Source of the DNA: Prorocentrum cordatum
Taxonomy: Eukaryota; Sar; Dinophyceae; Prorocentrales; Prorocentraceae
Direction of reading: 5' to 3'
Assembly: GCA_963575745.1 (NCBI GenBank)
Contig: CAUYUJ010014263.1
Coordinates: 339,104 to 403,103, forward strand
DNA length: 64,000 nucleotides
In this document: piece after piece, positions 44,711 to 55,529 of the stretch
Numbering within the stretch: position 1 is the stretch's first letter
How the letters are laid out: every line of letters begins with the position of its first letter
Made by a program: the position numbers and the translations under genes
Notes under the pieces: generated by a model
The model's database searches: none
What the model saw: only the letters and a program-made list of their open reading frames with translations
What the model was told of the DNA's origin: nothing

Positions 44711-47571
44711 CCAAGGCTTTCGAGCGGGTAAGTTTGTATGTCGCATGGGTTGCGGGCAAGCAGATGAACTTCAACACGGGCGTGCTGGCGGTGGTGTGCT
44801 CGTACTTCGCGATGGCGCGGAGGTTGATTGTCGGGGAGTCCGTCTCTAGTGCCACCAGCACGGTGGGCACGATCGTAGCAGGCAGCAAGTTCCCGGTGTG
44901 CTTCCTGAAGTTGGTCATCCAGTCGGCATTGGACGGCCTCGTGGCAGAAAGGCCGCGGGCAAAATGGCGCATGCACGCGGGTGATCGTCGCGCGCGGCTT
45001 CGCCAGCAGCAGAGGTGCATCGTGAAGGACTTCAGCGACACAATTGATGCTTACTTCGAGGGCTTCGACAAACTGGGCCTGAAATGCTCGGTAGGAGCTC
45101 AGGGCAAAGGAGCCGTCATGGCCAGTGCCAAGTGGGTGCGCAAGGCGGCGGCGAAGGCGATGAGCGCGCGTGGGCTGCCTGTGGTGCGTGCATGCCCGCA
45201 TTTGGGCGTCGATCGCATCGCGCGCGGCACAGCGACGAAGGCCAAGAACGGCAAGCGATGCAAGACTTTGCTGGGCAGGAGCAAGCGGCTCGCGAACCTC
45301 CAGGGCGGCGGCCGCAAAATGGCGAAGGGCGCGGCGTTGGTCTTCAAGTGCGGCTTCAAGCGCTCGGTGATGCATGGGTGCGAGTGTTTGGGCATGCCAG
45401 ACCACCAGTTACGACGGCTGCGGCGAGAAGCGGGGCGAGCATTGCCAGGAGGGCGTGGAGCCAAAAGCCTCACGCTGCAGCTGGCGCTGGCGAATGAGGG
45501 GCCCACCTACGAGGCTACGGAGGCACCCATTGCCCGCTGGGCGCGGGCAGCATGGGAGACATCGTCAAGGGCTGGGCGGTCAGAAGCAGACCCCGAGCTA
45601 GACTTGGGTTCCACAGCGCCACGTGCTGGACGAGCAGGAGTAAATCCAGGGCACGACGCAGGTTCCACGTCGCCACGTGCGGGGCGGTCAGGGACAAGCC
45701 TCGAGCACGCCTTGGACGACGCGGTGGATCTGCCGACGAAGGCGTGGAGGCGCCAGCAGCAAGAGGTGGGCATGAAGCCCGCGTGGGCCAGGGTGCGAGG
45801 GCCCGCGGGGGCGGTGAGCATGTCGCCCAAGCGGGCGCAGTGGACTTGGCCAGCTTGGCATGCGGTCAGCACCAAGGACGGTTACGAGCTGGACATGAGG
45901 AAGGTGTGCCCCGTGGACGTGGTGGCGATGCTGAGGAAGGACGCACAGCTGAAACTGTGGCAGGATTGGACGGCCGCGGACAAGTATGCGAGTCCACGGC
46001 CAGCACCGATGGTGGCCCCAGCGGTCGCCCAGCTGAAGGCGCGGGGCTTCCCTAAGCACGCCAAGAACGCGGCGAGGAAGGCTTTCATCGGCGGGAACTG
46101 GTCCATGAGCAAGCTATGTGCGAGCAAAGTCGCGCCGACGGACATCTGCTTGGCGTGCGGGGGGGCGGTGGGCACCCCGCATCACAGGTATTTCAAGTGC
46201 CAGGCCTTGAGGGCGCAGGGGCTGAAGGCGCAGCCTGAGTGGCAGACGGTAGCTGAGCAGCAGGAGGACAGCTTGCTCTGGACGCGGGGGCTGGTGAGGC
46301 ACCCAGAGGCGGACTGGAAGTTTGAGGGCGTCGATGAAGGCCAGGTCATGTGCCAGGTCGTGGAGGGTGACGAAGACTACTTCACAGGTGACATCGCGCG
46401 CGACGGGTCCAAGCTCGTGCACAGCGAGTGGGCGCAGACGGGCTGGGCCGCCATGTCGATCAACGAGAGCGGGGGGCCGAAGTGCCAGATGTGGGGGCCA
46501 CTGCCGTGCACGCTCCCAGCGCACAGGACGATCAAGCGCGCGGAGACGCGGGCCTTCTACATGGTGCTGGAGCAGAAGCTCGGCGAAGGCAACATCTACA
46601 CGGACCACGAGGGCATCATCGAGGGCTTGCAAAAGGGCGAGCGCTGGTGCATCGGCTGGAAGCGGCCACACGCGGACATCTGGAAGCGCATCTGGCACAA
46701 TATACGGGATCTCGACCTGGATATGAACGGGGTGATCCATGTCACGGCGCACAGGTCCATGGCGAAGATCGAGCAGCTCACGGGCACGGAGCTCAAGATC
46801 GCGAAGGGCAACGCGGAGGTCGACCTACTAGCCAAGGCGGGGGCCGAAACGGACGCGAATTATGGGAAGCACCAGGCGGTGGAGGCGCTCGCTGGCCGTG
46901 TACGCTGGGGGGTGCAGAATATTGGCTGGTGGCATCAGCAGATGGAGGGGGAGTGGCCAGACGTGCCGAAGCGTGAACGTGGGCGACCACTACGCCGTCG
47001 GCCGAAGCCACAGATCGCCCTGACGCGGCACGAGGTGAAGGAGTTCGGCGGCTGGATGTGGTGCGTGCGTTGCGGCAGGCGCGCGGCTACACAGCGAATG
47101 AGGAGGAAGCTCTGGGAGGCGGACTGCCAGCCGCCGCCGTGGACCACAGCGGGCGCGCACAAGTCTGGCATGGTTGGTTCCTTGGAGGCGAGCGTCGCGG
47201 TGGTTATGGCCGCGTCGGCAGCAGCTCAGGCAGTAGCGCAGCCAGCAGGAGTACAACCAAGGCGGGCACCAGCAGTGCCAGCGCAGGTAGGCGGCCTGCG
47301 ACAGCACAGAGTGGAAGTGCATGGGCCGTATGTTGCGTGCATCGAGTGCGGTGCGTACTCGGCGCGGAGGCGGGCAGGCCTGGGGCCCGCGTGCACGGGG
47401 CCGCTAGCCAGGAAGGGCCTCAGTGCTAAGGACGACGCCAAGCGGAAGAAAAGGAACCGGATCCTGGCGCACAAGAACCCGCAGACGGGGAAGCCGCTGG
47501 ACCATGAGCTCCAGCTACCAGTGCGACGTGGGTTGGGTAAGCACTACGTGGGGATCTATGTGAAGATCTGA
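44697..47571 (+). pseudogene. Reverse transcriptase palm, zinc knuckle and RNase H
   Basis: One long open frame (open from 44524, homologous from about 44697). Motif A reads LGLTKAFERV, with Gly where catalytic Asp is expected (44704-44706). Motif C reads MHAGD where Y-x-D-D is expected (44974-44985). Polymerase activity should therefore be lost. A zinc knuckle follows (CLACGGAVGTPHHRYFKC, 46147-46200). RNase H (about 46385-46860) keeps all four acidic positions: DGS, RAETRAF, YTDHEG and GNAEVDLLAKAG. Two C-terminal cysteine clusters (CVRCG and CIECG, each with a later Cys) resemble those of other dinoflagellate elements. An 18-residue repeat (GSTAPRAGRAG type) occupies 45571-45720. The stop is TGA at 47569. 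Confidence 0.8.
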
Positions 47572-47620
47572 GTCTTGCCTGTCGGCGGGATCCGCTACAG
47601 GCATTGGGGAGTGAAAAAAA

Positions 47621-47885
47621 GACCCCTGGGGCCTCCTGGGGAATCCTGGGGGCTTTTCAGGGTTTCTCGGAGCGTTTCTTGACGTTTTGGAGCCCTCTCG
47701 GGCCGTCTTGGGGCCCCCATTTGGGGCCCTCTTGGGGCGCGTTGGATTGTTTTGGGGCGGTTGTGGGGATATCTTGAACCATCTTGGAGCGTCGGACAGC
47801 CGAAATGCGAGAACCCCGAACTCCTTCAAACATTGTTCTGTTAAATCGACGACGTTGGCTTCTTGGGGCTCTCTCGGGAGGCCTC
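47621..47885 (+). repeat. IE copy 8, right part, with right target-site duplication
   Basis: Begins with the 18-bp duplication (47621-47638) and continues the IE with TTTTGGAGCCCTCTCGGGCC, island B (GGACAGCCGAAATGCGAGAA, about 47790) and CTTCTTGGGGCTCTC. It runs directly into the next RT pseudogene. Confidence 0.65.
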
Positions 47886-49896
47886 TTGGAGCGCATCTGC
47901 AACCTCTGCTGGAGTGCACGCAAAATCTTGTGCGCGAAGTGGTCGCGCATGCCGTTCGGCTGTGGGCGGGGCGCAACAGCGCCGACGCCGACTGCGCCCG
48001 GGCCTCGCTGGACTTTCCGAACGCCTTCAACGCAGTAGACCGTTCACAGGTCCGGCATGCTGTCCGGCGACTGGCGCCCGAGCTAGCCCCCTGGGTGGAT
48101 TTCTGCCGCGGCGAAGCGACCAATCTCCCGATTGGAAGCAGCCGCCTGGAGTCCGCGAGGGGAGAGCAGCAGGGCGATTCTCTCGGCCCGGCCCTGTTCG
48201 CTCTGGCCGCCCACGCAATCGTCGAGGAATCCTGAGCTCGAGCGCTGCGGGAATTCCCTAGGGAATCGCCTCCAGTGTCCTTCTATTTGGGCGACGGCGC
48301 GATCGGAGGGCGCTCCCGAACTGCGCGCCGCTTCTGCGAGCTTGCCGAGAATTCCCTGGCTGACATAGGCTTCGCATTCAACAGGGCTAAGTGCGAAATT
48401 ATCCCGGCAGCAGCGGAGCGCCGCTGTGTCCCGCCATTTCTGTTCGCAGGCTTCAATTTCAAGGCGCCCGGGACGCCGTTCGGATCGGTTGCTTTCTGCG
48501 CCAGGCATGCGCAGAAGAGGGCTCGCAATGCGGGGGGCGCTTCTCCGCGAGGTGTCAAAGTTGCGAGACACCCAGGCGGCGTTCCAATTCATCCGCCAGC
48601 GCGCCTCGCATGCTGAACTCGCATACTCAATGCGGACAGTGCCACCGGAGCTGCACCGCGGCGTTTTGCAGGAGTTCACAGCGAACTCGCGGACGGCCCT
48701 CAAGGAAGTCCTCGGCGCCGAGATAGGAGACCGCGAGTTGGAGCAAGCCACGCTCGGAATCAAGCGGGCCGGCCTCGGCCTTAAAGGGGCCGACGACCAT
48801 GCAGCGGCTGCGCACGTGGCTTCCTTGCACACCACGCAGGAGACCTGCGCGTCCATGGGCAGCGGTTGCGACCCTGATGACACGGCTGGCCACTTGTACC
48901 CGAGCGCAGCGGGGCGAGCGCACGCCTGCCGCATTTCGCCCGATGCCGCTGCCGCCCCAGGACATAGTCAAAAGGCAATGTCGGCCATAGTGGATGCCAA
49001 ACGGGAGCAGGACTTGAGGCGCGACAGTTCCGCCGATGCTTCTTACATGGCCCACTTGCCCCTCCAGCAGCTACGCGGAGCTGCGGCGTGGCTGACCGCG
49101 CCGCCAGCGGACGCCGCGCGAAGCATGGAGCCCGCTCTGTTCAAGGTCGCTCTGAAGCGCAGGCTGCGCACTCGCGTGCAGGATGCCGATGTATTCTGCC
49201 CCATGTGCGACGGCGCCGTGGACAGCTTCGGCGATCGCGCCCTCGTGCGCCCACGCAGCGGAGACCGCGCGGCCCGCCACAATCGCTTGCGGGACTGCGC
49301 ACGAAGACGCAACGAGGGGGCACATGGGCCCAGAGAGAGAGAAGCCTGGACTTCTCCCGGAGCGCCCGCGGAGCGACGGCGCGCCTCCCGACGGCGGCGG
49401 AGGGGAGGCCCCAGTCGGCGCGCGGTCCTGGAGGCGCCCTGCCGACGCCCTCTTCCCTCGAGCGTTGGGCGGGACACTTGCTGCCCTGGACTTCGCATGC
49501 ACGTCGGGCCTCCGCGCAGACGTGCCGCGTAACGCTGGGCGAACCCCGACGCTGTCCTGAGCGCGCGCGTGGTCTTCAAAAAGGTCTTTCAAGGCGCCTG
49601 CAGAGACCGTCACAACAGAAGGGTTGCGCTCGGGCGCAGGTTTGTCATTCGCCCCGATGATCATCGAATCCCACAGCGGCGGCTGGGGGGAGACCGCGCG
49701 GCAGACCCTGGACACGATAGCCAAACACGTGAGCGCCTGCTGGCGCGGGGAGGCAGGTGGGGAGTCTGCGAATAGCCCAGCGATTGCCACGTTCCCTTCA
49801 GAGGAAAACGCGCGGGCAATCTTCCGGCGCCTCCAGGACCCGGCCTTGGGTGAGGAGGTAGGCAACTGGTCGCCAGGCGACGCGCCGCCGCTGTGA
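47880..49896 (+). pseudogene. Non-LTR RT with C-terminal cysteine motif and nuclease-like tail
   Basis: A different LINE lineage, 5' truncated at an IE. Frame one: LLECTQNLVREVVAHAVRLW, motif A LDFPNAFNAVDRSQV (Asp intact), motif B GEQQGDSLGPALFAL. It then continues through a TGA at 48233 to motif C FYLGDGAIGG, where YLDD is expected (Gly codon 48290-48292), and IGFAFNRAKCEII. A frame change near 48525 leads to MRTVPPELHRG and CPMCDGAVDSFGDRALV ... RHNRLRDC. In this cysteine motif the usual later His and Cys are both Arg. After another frame change near 49300 the tail reads EKPGLLPERPRSDG, RPADALFPRALGGTLAALDF, a TGA at 49558, then FAPMIIESHSGGW and SEENARAIFRRL. This tail resembles the restriction-like nuclease region of protist elements. 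Inactive. Confidence 0.75.
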
Positions 49897-50599
49897 CAGC
49901 GAAGTATGTTTCATGGTTTTCTTCCTCTTCCTCCTCTTCCTCCTCTCGTTCCTGTCTTTCCTCCCTGTTCTGATGCAGTGATTTAGCGAAGCGCCACGCC
50001 ACGTGATCCTGGGCGCGCCAGGTGCACGCCCCCTGCGCTGCTCCGCGGGCGTTCCCCCCCCCCCCTGCCCGCTGTCCCCTGTGCGTTACTCCTGCCTCGC
50101 CTTGTCTGTGACTCTAGGCTCCCCCGTCTCCCCTCTCCCTCTCCGCATCCTCTCCTTGCCGTTGTGCTCCCTGGCTCTCGTGTGCGCGGTCTTCTTCTCC
50201 CTCCCTGCTTGATTTCCCCTTCCCGTCCCCCCGTCCGTCCGTCTGTCGGCCCGGTTTGTCTTTTCCCGTCCCCCCCCGCCCTCTCCCCCTCCCTTCCTCG
50301 CTTTTCGGCACCTCGCTCTCCTGCCCAGTTATTGTCCTTTCCTCGCCTGTTTTTCTTTGTCGGCCTGCCCCGCAGTCCGTATAAGAGTTGCGGCGTTGCC
50401 TGCTGCACGCGCGCATGGACATCTCAAGCTTGTCTGGGTCAGGGCCTTGTTCGCTTCAGGGAGATGGATCCAGACATTGGAAGCCTTGTGGAAGTCGTTG
50501 CGTCGACGACCTTGGGGCCTTTGGGAGCCCTCTTGGGCCGTCTTGGAACCATTTTCGTGCGCCTCGGAGCATTCTTGGCCTCGGCAGTACGACTATGGC
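49897..50599. other. No recognisable gene; pyrimidine-rich
   Basis: (CTTCCT)-rich at 49920-49970 and C/T-rich at 50050-50350. A short IE-like stretch lies at 50500-50575 (GGGCCGTCTTGGAACCATTT). Confidence 0.4.
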
Positions 50600-51300
50600 G
50601 TACTCCGCGAGGGTTTACAGTCACGTGGATGCGAATATCGAATACTTTAGAAGGTTTGTTGCTTCGGGGACGCAAGAGTTGAGCAACGTGCCAGGGTTTG
50701 TGGCCTCGGGGGCGCGAATACTGCATAATGTACGATGGATGTTGGTTTCGGGGGCCCCACTATTGAGCAACTTGCAACGGTTTGTGGCTTCGGGGGCGCG
50801 TACATGGATTAATTTACAAACGATTCTAGCTTCGGGGACGCGAGTATTGAGTAATTTACGTGGGTTCGCTGCTTCGGGGACGCAAGACGTTGGAGATTTA
50901 TGAAATTTGATGCTTCGGGGGCGCAAGATTTGCGTAAGTTGCAAGAGTCAATAGCTTCGGGGACGCGAATATGACGTAATGCATACAAGTTGGTTGTTTC
51001 GGGGACGCAGGAATTCATGATTTCGTTCGGGCGAGTGGTTTCGGAGACGCGAACATTGCGGAATTGACGGGGGATCGTGGCCTCGGGGGCGCAATTGTGG
51101 CGCACCTTGTTTACATAGGACCCTGGCCCCAGAGGCGCGAGCGTAATTTACAGGAAATCGTGGCCTCGGGGGCGCGAATATGGAGCATTGTGCAAGGGAT
51201 CGTGGCTTCGGGGGCGCGAGCGCGGCGCAATTTTCAAAATAATTGTGGTTTCGGGGACGCGAACACAGCGTAAACTACGATGGAATATTGCGTCGGGAAC
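50600..51300 (+). repeat. About 50-bp minisatellite, core GTGGCTTCGGGGGCGCG
   Basis: About 14 degenerate units: a constant part like TTTGTGGCTTCGGGGGCGCG, then a variable AT-richer part like AATATTGAGCAATTTGCAA. Similar units occur at 59275-59465 (plus) and, inverted, in the Y parts of 27535-28660. Confidence 0.75.
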
Positions 51301-52800
51301 GCGAATATCACATATTTTTACATGTCCCACGGCCCCGCAGGAATTCAGACAACGCGACTCGGGGGTGGTAACCGGACGTTGTTCGATTCCCCCCCTCGCG
51401 CGGACTTCAACAAGTTGCATCTGGAAGCATAACGTAGGATTGTAACACTGGAGACTGGAAGCTGCAATGGGTGCAGGGTGCTGAAACCTGAGCCTCGCAG
51501 CCCGATGGCCCCACAGAGGGGGTTGGCGGACATCCCTGTTTTCCTTTGGTCTTCCATTTGTTCGGGCATTCATTTTCCCCGCGGCCGTGCTGGCCGCAGT
51601 TTCTGCACGCGTGTCCTGGGCAAATATTGCGATGACTGGTTCCACGAACGGCTGGAGGGTCTGGGATGGAAGGCCAAGGCGGGCACGCGTTAACGTGCAC
51701 ACGTTTGCATGTGTCGCCGCTTTGGCAGAGGCCCCCCTGATAAACGAACACGGAATCCACCTCTCGTTGTTTTTGCCCTTGCCAGCGGCAGGGTTACCCT
51801 TGGCACCCTTACCTGTCTGAGCGGCTCGAGCAAGGGAGCAGAGGGGACATGAGGTGCGTGCGAGGCAAGACCCGCCCATTCGCCCGCTTTCTGGTTGGCC
51901 ACGTCGAAGATGGCACCCGTGTTGCCCCAGACTGGTCAGAGACACCATCTCCAAAGCAACCTGGAGAGGTTTCACCTTGCCGACCAACCTCGTGAATGAC
52001 CGTCGTCTCGTTTGTTTGGACGGCGCGAAGCCTACTGCTCGTAGTTCCTCGCATTCAGAATTCCAGATGCGAAGTGCGTGAAGGAGTTGGGTTTTGTCGG
52101 TCACGGGGCTCGGATCCGAAAAAAAAATGTCGTTTAGGGCTGCTGCGTTGAATTCTCTGGATGCCGCGATGGTTTGGACAAGCGCTGCAAACATGGTAAT
52201 ACCGTCGACGCGGTCGGCCGACTGTAGGATAGGTTTGGGTCTTCATCGGCATGTCCACACAATTCGAACACGAGAGCCGTGTTAGCTGTTGCGAGAGTCA
52301 ACTCAGGATGTCGAAGGTCGGGCCGACAAGCACTTTGCGGATAGATTCGGAGAGTCCGTCCTCGCGCAGGCCACACTAACTCGTCAAATTTGTTTGTGTG
52401 TACCCAATGGCGCCAGCTCTTTATTAATGGTCGAGTTCGTGATCCTTTTTGGCAGTGACTGCAATGGCTGCTTATTTCCGCTGCCACTTGTTTGAATGGC
52501 GGAGGCGACCTCCGCAAAGTTTTCAGCCACCTTGCACACAACAAATTCATTGGCATCCGGCGGCGAACCTGGGATGGGCGAGCCTGGAAGGGGGTTCGTC
52601 ATGAGACGGAAGCCCAGGAGGATGCATGTCGGACAGGTCCACCTGTCTTCCAGCCGGTCGTGACACAGCATCACGGTTGTCGGACGAGGTAGTCGCAGGC
52701 ATGCGGACACCAATATTTCCAGCCGGGCGTGACGCAGCTTCTCGGTTGTCGGCACCGGGAGGACGCGACCCGCCATTACGTACATGGGCAAGAAATTCTT
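51290..52800 (-). pseudogene. Degenerate gag-like ORF of an LTR-type retroelement
   Basis: Read on the minus strand, several frames join into one protein-like sequence. 52400-52790 contains AENFAEVASAIQTSGSGNKQ and KRITNSTINKELAPLG. 52140-52400 contains YPQSACRPDLRHPELTLATA. 51740-52194 contains the stretches DKTQLLHALRIWNSECEELR and RRRSFTRLVGKVKPLQVALE. At about 51690-51760 two frames together give a CCCH finger (C-x7-C-x5-C-x3-H: CSFIRG then GLCQSGDTCKRVH). Near 51600 is CRNCGQHGRGENEC, a zinc-knuckle-like run. No protease, integrase or RT is seen. RNA-binding capsid protein is the best guess; a host CCCH protein pseudogene is possible. At least three frameshifts. Confidence 0.5.
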
Positions 52801-53270
52801 GAGGCGGGGAGTATATTGGAAGACGCGCCCGTGGTCGGATCGAGTAGTTCATCATCATCCGTCATCATCGACCGGGGTGTCCATCCATATCGGCATTGCG
52901 GTGCGCAGTAACAAAGCAGAAAGGCCCGAGAGATAAGGGATATGCAAGGGAGGGGGGGGCGGGGGGGGGGCGGCAAACGCCAAATGCCGGGGGCTCATAA
53001 CCTGCGGAATGCCTTTTCCTTGAGCCACCCAGCGAAGCAGCTCTCTCTCTCTCTGCACTCCCACCCCTGCGCATAACGTGCCGTCGCCGCCACCTTCGGG
53101 CAAATCCTCTGCACTGGGCGGCTCGCCGTTGCTATTCTTTTTCCTGTCCGCCTCCACCATTCCCAACCTCCCTGCAGTGTGGTCCGACTGCCAAGGACAC
53201 GGGCCTCTTCCGCAGGCATTGGGTGTTCTCAATATGCAGAGGACATGGAACGCGATAGACGGGACACAAC
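52801..53270. other. No recognisable gene
   Basis: A G-rich run lies at 52948-52972 and a (CT)n patch at 53041-53054. Frames are short. Confidence 0.35.
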
Positions 53271-54297
53271 AGCATCCCTGAATTTGCAGAGTTGACCTAC
53301 TAATCAGTCCCGATTGGTCTCTGTCTTCCTCCTCACAGCTATGCCCATCCAACCTCCGTCCTCTCCTCTCTCGTTCCTCTTCCTCCTCCTTGCGATCCCT
53401 TGCGCGGCCAAGTCTGTTCATCATGAAATGCCGAGGTAGTCGGCGAACGAGCGAGCGCAGGCGGTAAGGAAAAAGGGGCCAAGGCTTCCAGAGCGGAGGG
53501 GAGAAGCCCAGAGCAGGGGAGGAGCAGCGAGTGGTCAACGCTCTTTGCTCGCGGTTTCCTCATCCCCTGCGGTGGACACGACAGCTTCATCTACACGAAC
53601 GGGCCGATTCACACAGCGACGCTGCACAGGCGCGGTTCCGAAAAAAGGAATGAGGTGCAGTAGTTGACTCGAGACGTGGACGATTTTTGCTGTTATGCGC
53701 GGCCCACCACTCTGCTATGATGGGATATGGCCTCGATGCTAAGCGCTCTCCGCGCTACAAGAGAATAGAGCCGAAGATGCAATGGAACGGATTGAAAGTC
53801 AAATATGCCGAACTTGTCGTAACAATTCGGCGGCTCTGAGCTGGAACTCGACGGCCTGGTGCCGACGACCCAGACAAGACAAGACGAGACGAGACGAGAC
53901 AAGACAAGACAAGACAAGACAGCATCCCTGAATTTGCAGAGTTGACCTACAAATCAATCCCGATTGGTCTCTGCCTTCCTCCTCACAGCTATGCCCATCC
54001 AACCTCCCTCCTCTCCTCTCTCGTTCCTCTTCCTCCTTGCGACCCCTTGCGCGGCCAGGTCTGTTCATCATGAAATGCCGAGGCAGCCGGCGAACGAGCG
54101 AGCGCAGGCGGTAAGGGAAAAGGGGCCAAGGCTTCCAGAGCGGAGGGGAGAAGCCCAGAGCAGGGGAGGAGCAGCGAGTGGTCAACGCTCCTTGCTCGCA
54201 GTTTCCTCATCCCCTGCGTTGGACACGACAGCTTCATCTACACGAACGGGCCGATTCACACAGCGACGCTGCACAGGCGCGGTTCCGAAGAAAGATC
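53271..54297. repeat. 377-bp direct repeat pair, 650-bp period
   Basis: 53271-53648 and 53921-54297 are nearly identical (both start GCATCCCTGAATTTGCAGAG and end GGCGCGGTTCCGAA). The 270-bp spacer ends in a (AGACA)n tract (53872-53920). This could be a partial tandem duplication or a pair of solo-LTR-like repeats. No coding or primer-binding site is seen. Confidence 0.75.
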
Positions 54298-55380
54298 GCG
54301 GGCACGCCGCGCATACTCGCCCTGTTGGGCGCCCTGTTGGGCACTGGAGGCGCCGGACGGGTTCGCGCACCTGAAGGGTCGCCGAGGCCCTCCGCGGCTC
54401 CCTGCACGGGACGGCCGCCGGGCCGTCGGAGCACGCTCGCTCGCTAGTTTTTTCCCTTGTTCTGGGCCCGACCGCTGCTCACGCGGGCACCGGCGAAGGA
54501 GTGAGGAGGGGACAGACAGCTCCATTCGGAGCGCCCGCCAGAGGACGCATCCGTCTCCTCACTTGCAAGTGTTCAAGGGTATTCTTAGCTGGCCTGTTCG
54601 GGATCCCTCTCGGGCACCCAGCCCCGTAAGCCATTCCTCTTCGTTCTCCTCCTCATCCTCCTCCTCGTGGTTTTCCTCGTCCTCGTTCTCCCTCCCTTCC
54701 TCTCTACCCGTTCCTCCTCTCCCCTCGCTGCCTCCTCCACCATCTCTGGTCTTCCTTCCTCCCCTGCCTCCTCCCCCTTTTCCGTTCCCATCCCTGCTGT
54801 TCCCCTCCTCCGTCCCTCGCGCCACAATGCCGAGGACGACTCCGACGAGGAGGACTGAGCTCGGCCCAGGGAGGCGCGGTTAAGTCGCGGGGGGACTCTG
54901 CACGGCGGCGGCGCGACCTAGGTGGGATTTGCAGCCGGCCCTCCCGTGAAGAAGGTATTCTGGGATTCCGGCGGTTTTCCAACGATCGCGCCAGTCGTCG
55001 GAGGTCTTCGATGGCTCCTGGATGCCTTTTCAGTCGGCCCTGGGAGTTTCCCTGGCGTCCTCAGAATGTGTTTTTTTGGGGGGAGGGGGGTCTGGACGAG
55101 GACGTAGGATTGAGATACTGAGAGAGGGGGGGCAGGAGGAAGAAGGGGAGGTGGGAGGGAAGGAGGGAGGAAAGGAGGGAGGGAGGAGCGGTGGGGGCAA
55201 GAGGACCTTCTGGTCGAGTCCGAGCCTGAGGTGGAGATTGGCGTTGTTTGTTCCGTTGCGTGGGCGAGTCGGCTGATGTCCGCTCGTGCCGTCCTCGTGC
55301 GGGTCCCCCTCCTTGCGGCTCGCATCTCGGGGGGGGGGGGGGGCCGAAAGCGAGGCAGCGTGGAGACGGGGCGATCGGGG
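54298..55380. other. No recognisable gene; C/T-rich and G-rich patches
   Basis: (CTTC)/(CTC)-rich at 54640-54770 and GGA/GGGA-rich at 55125-55200. A G15 run lies at about 55329-55343. Frames are repeat-driven. Confidence 0.4.
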
Positions 55381-55529
55381 GTGGACAGAACCCCCACCTT
55401 GACACGTCGATTAGTGAATTGTCCGTTTTCGGTTCGCCGCGGCCGTCATTTTCCAGGCTTGCGCCCGCAAGGTTTGGGCCCGAGGTCGCTTTCACTAAAC
55501 CACGTTTTACTAAAGGGGGTTCTGTCCAT
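55381..55529. mobile_element. Miniature inverted-repeat element C, copy 2
   Basis: The left end GTGGACAGAACCCCC (55381-55395) and the reverse complement of 55515-55529 match at 14 of 15 bases. The match extends outward to about 20 bases if CGGGG is included. The interior shares five ordered blocks with 2025-2192. Non-coding. Confidence 0.75.

Larger units (their letters stand above)
41524..47620 (+). mobile_element. Near-complete 6.1-kb non-LTR retroelement
   Basis: The element is bounded on the left by a relict spliced leader (41524-41544), on the right by seven A residues (47614-47620), and outside these by an 18-bp direct repeat. It is inserted in IE copy 8. In order it carries ORF1 (RanBP2-type zinc finger and coiled coil), an AP-type endonuclease, a linker, a reverse transcriptase, a zinc knuckle, an RNase H and two C-terminal cysteine clusters. 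At least three frame changes, two internal stop codons and two altered catalytic sites make this copy inactive. The structure fits target-primed reverse transcription of a trans-spliced mRNA. Confidence 0.8.
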
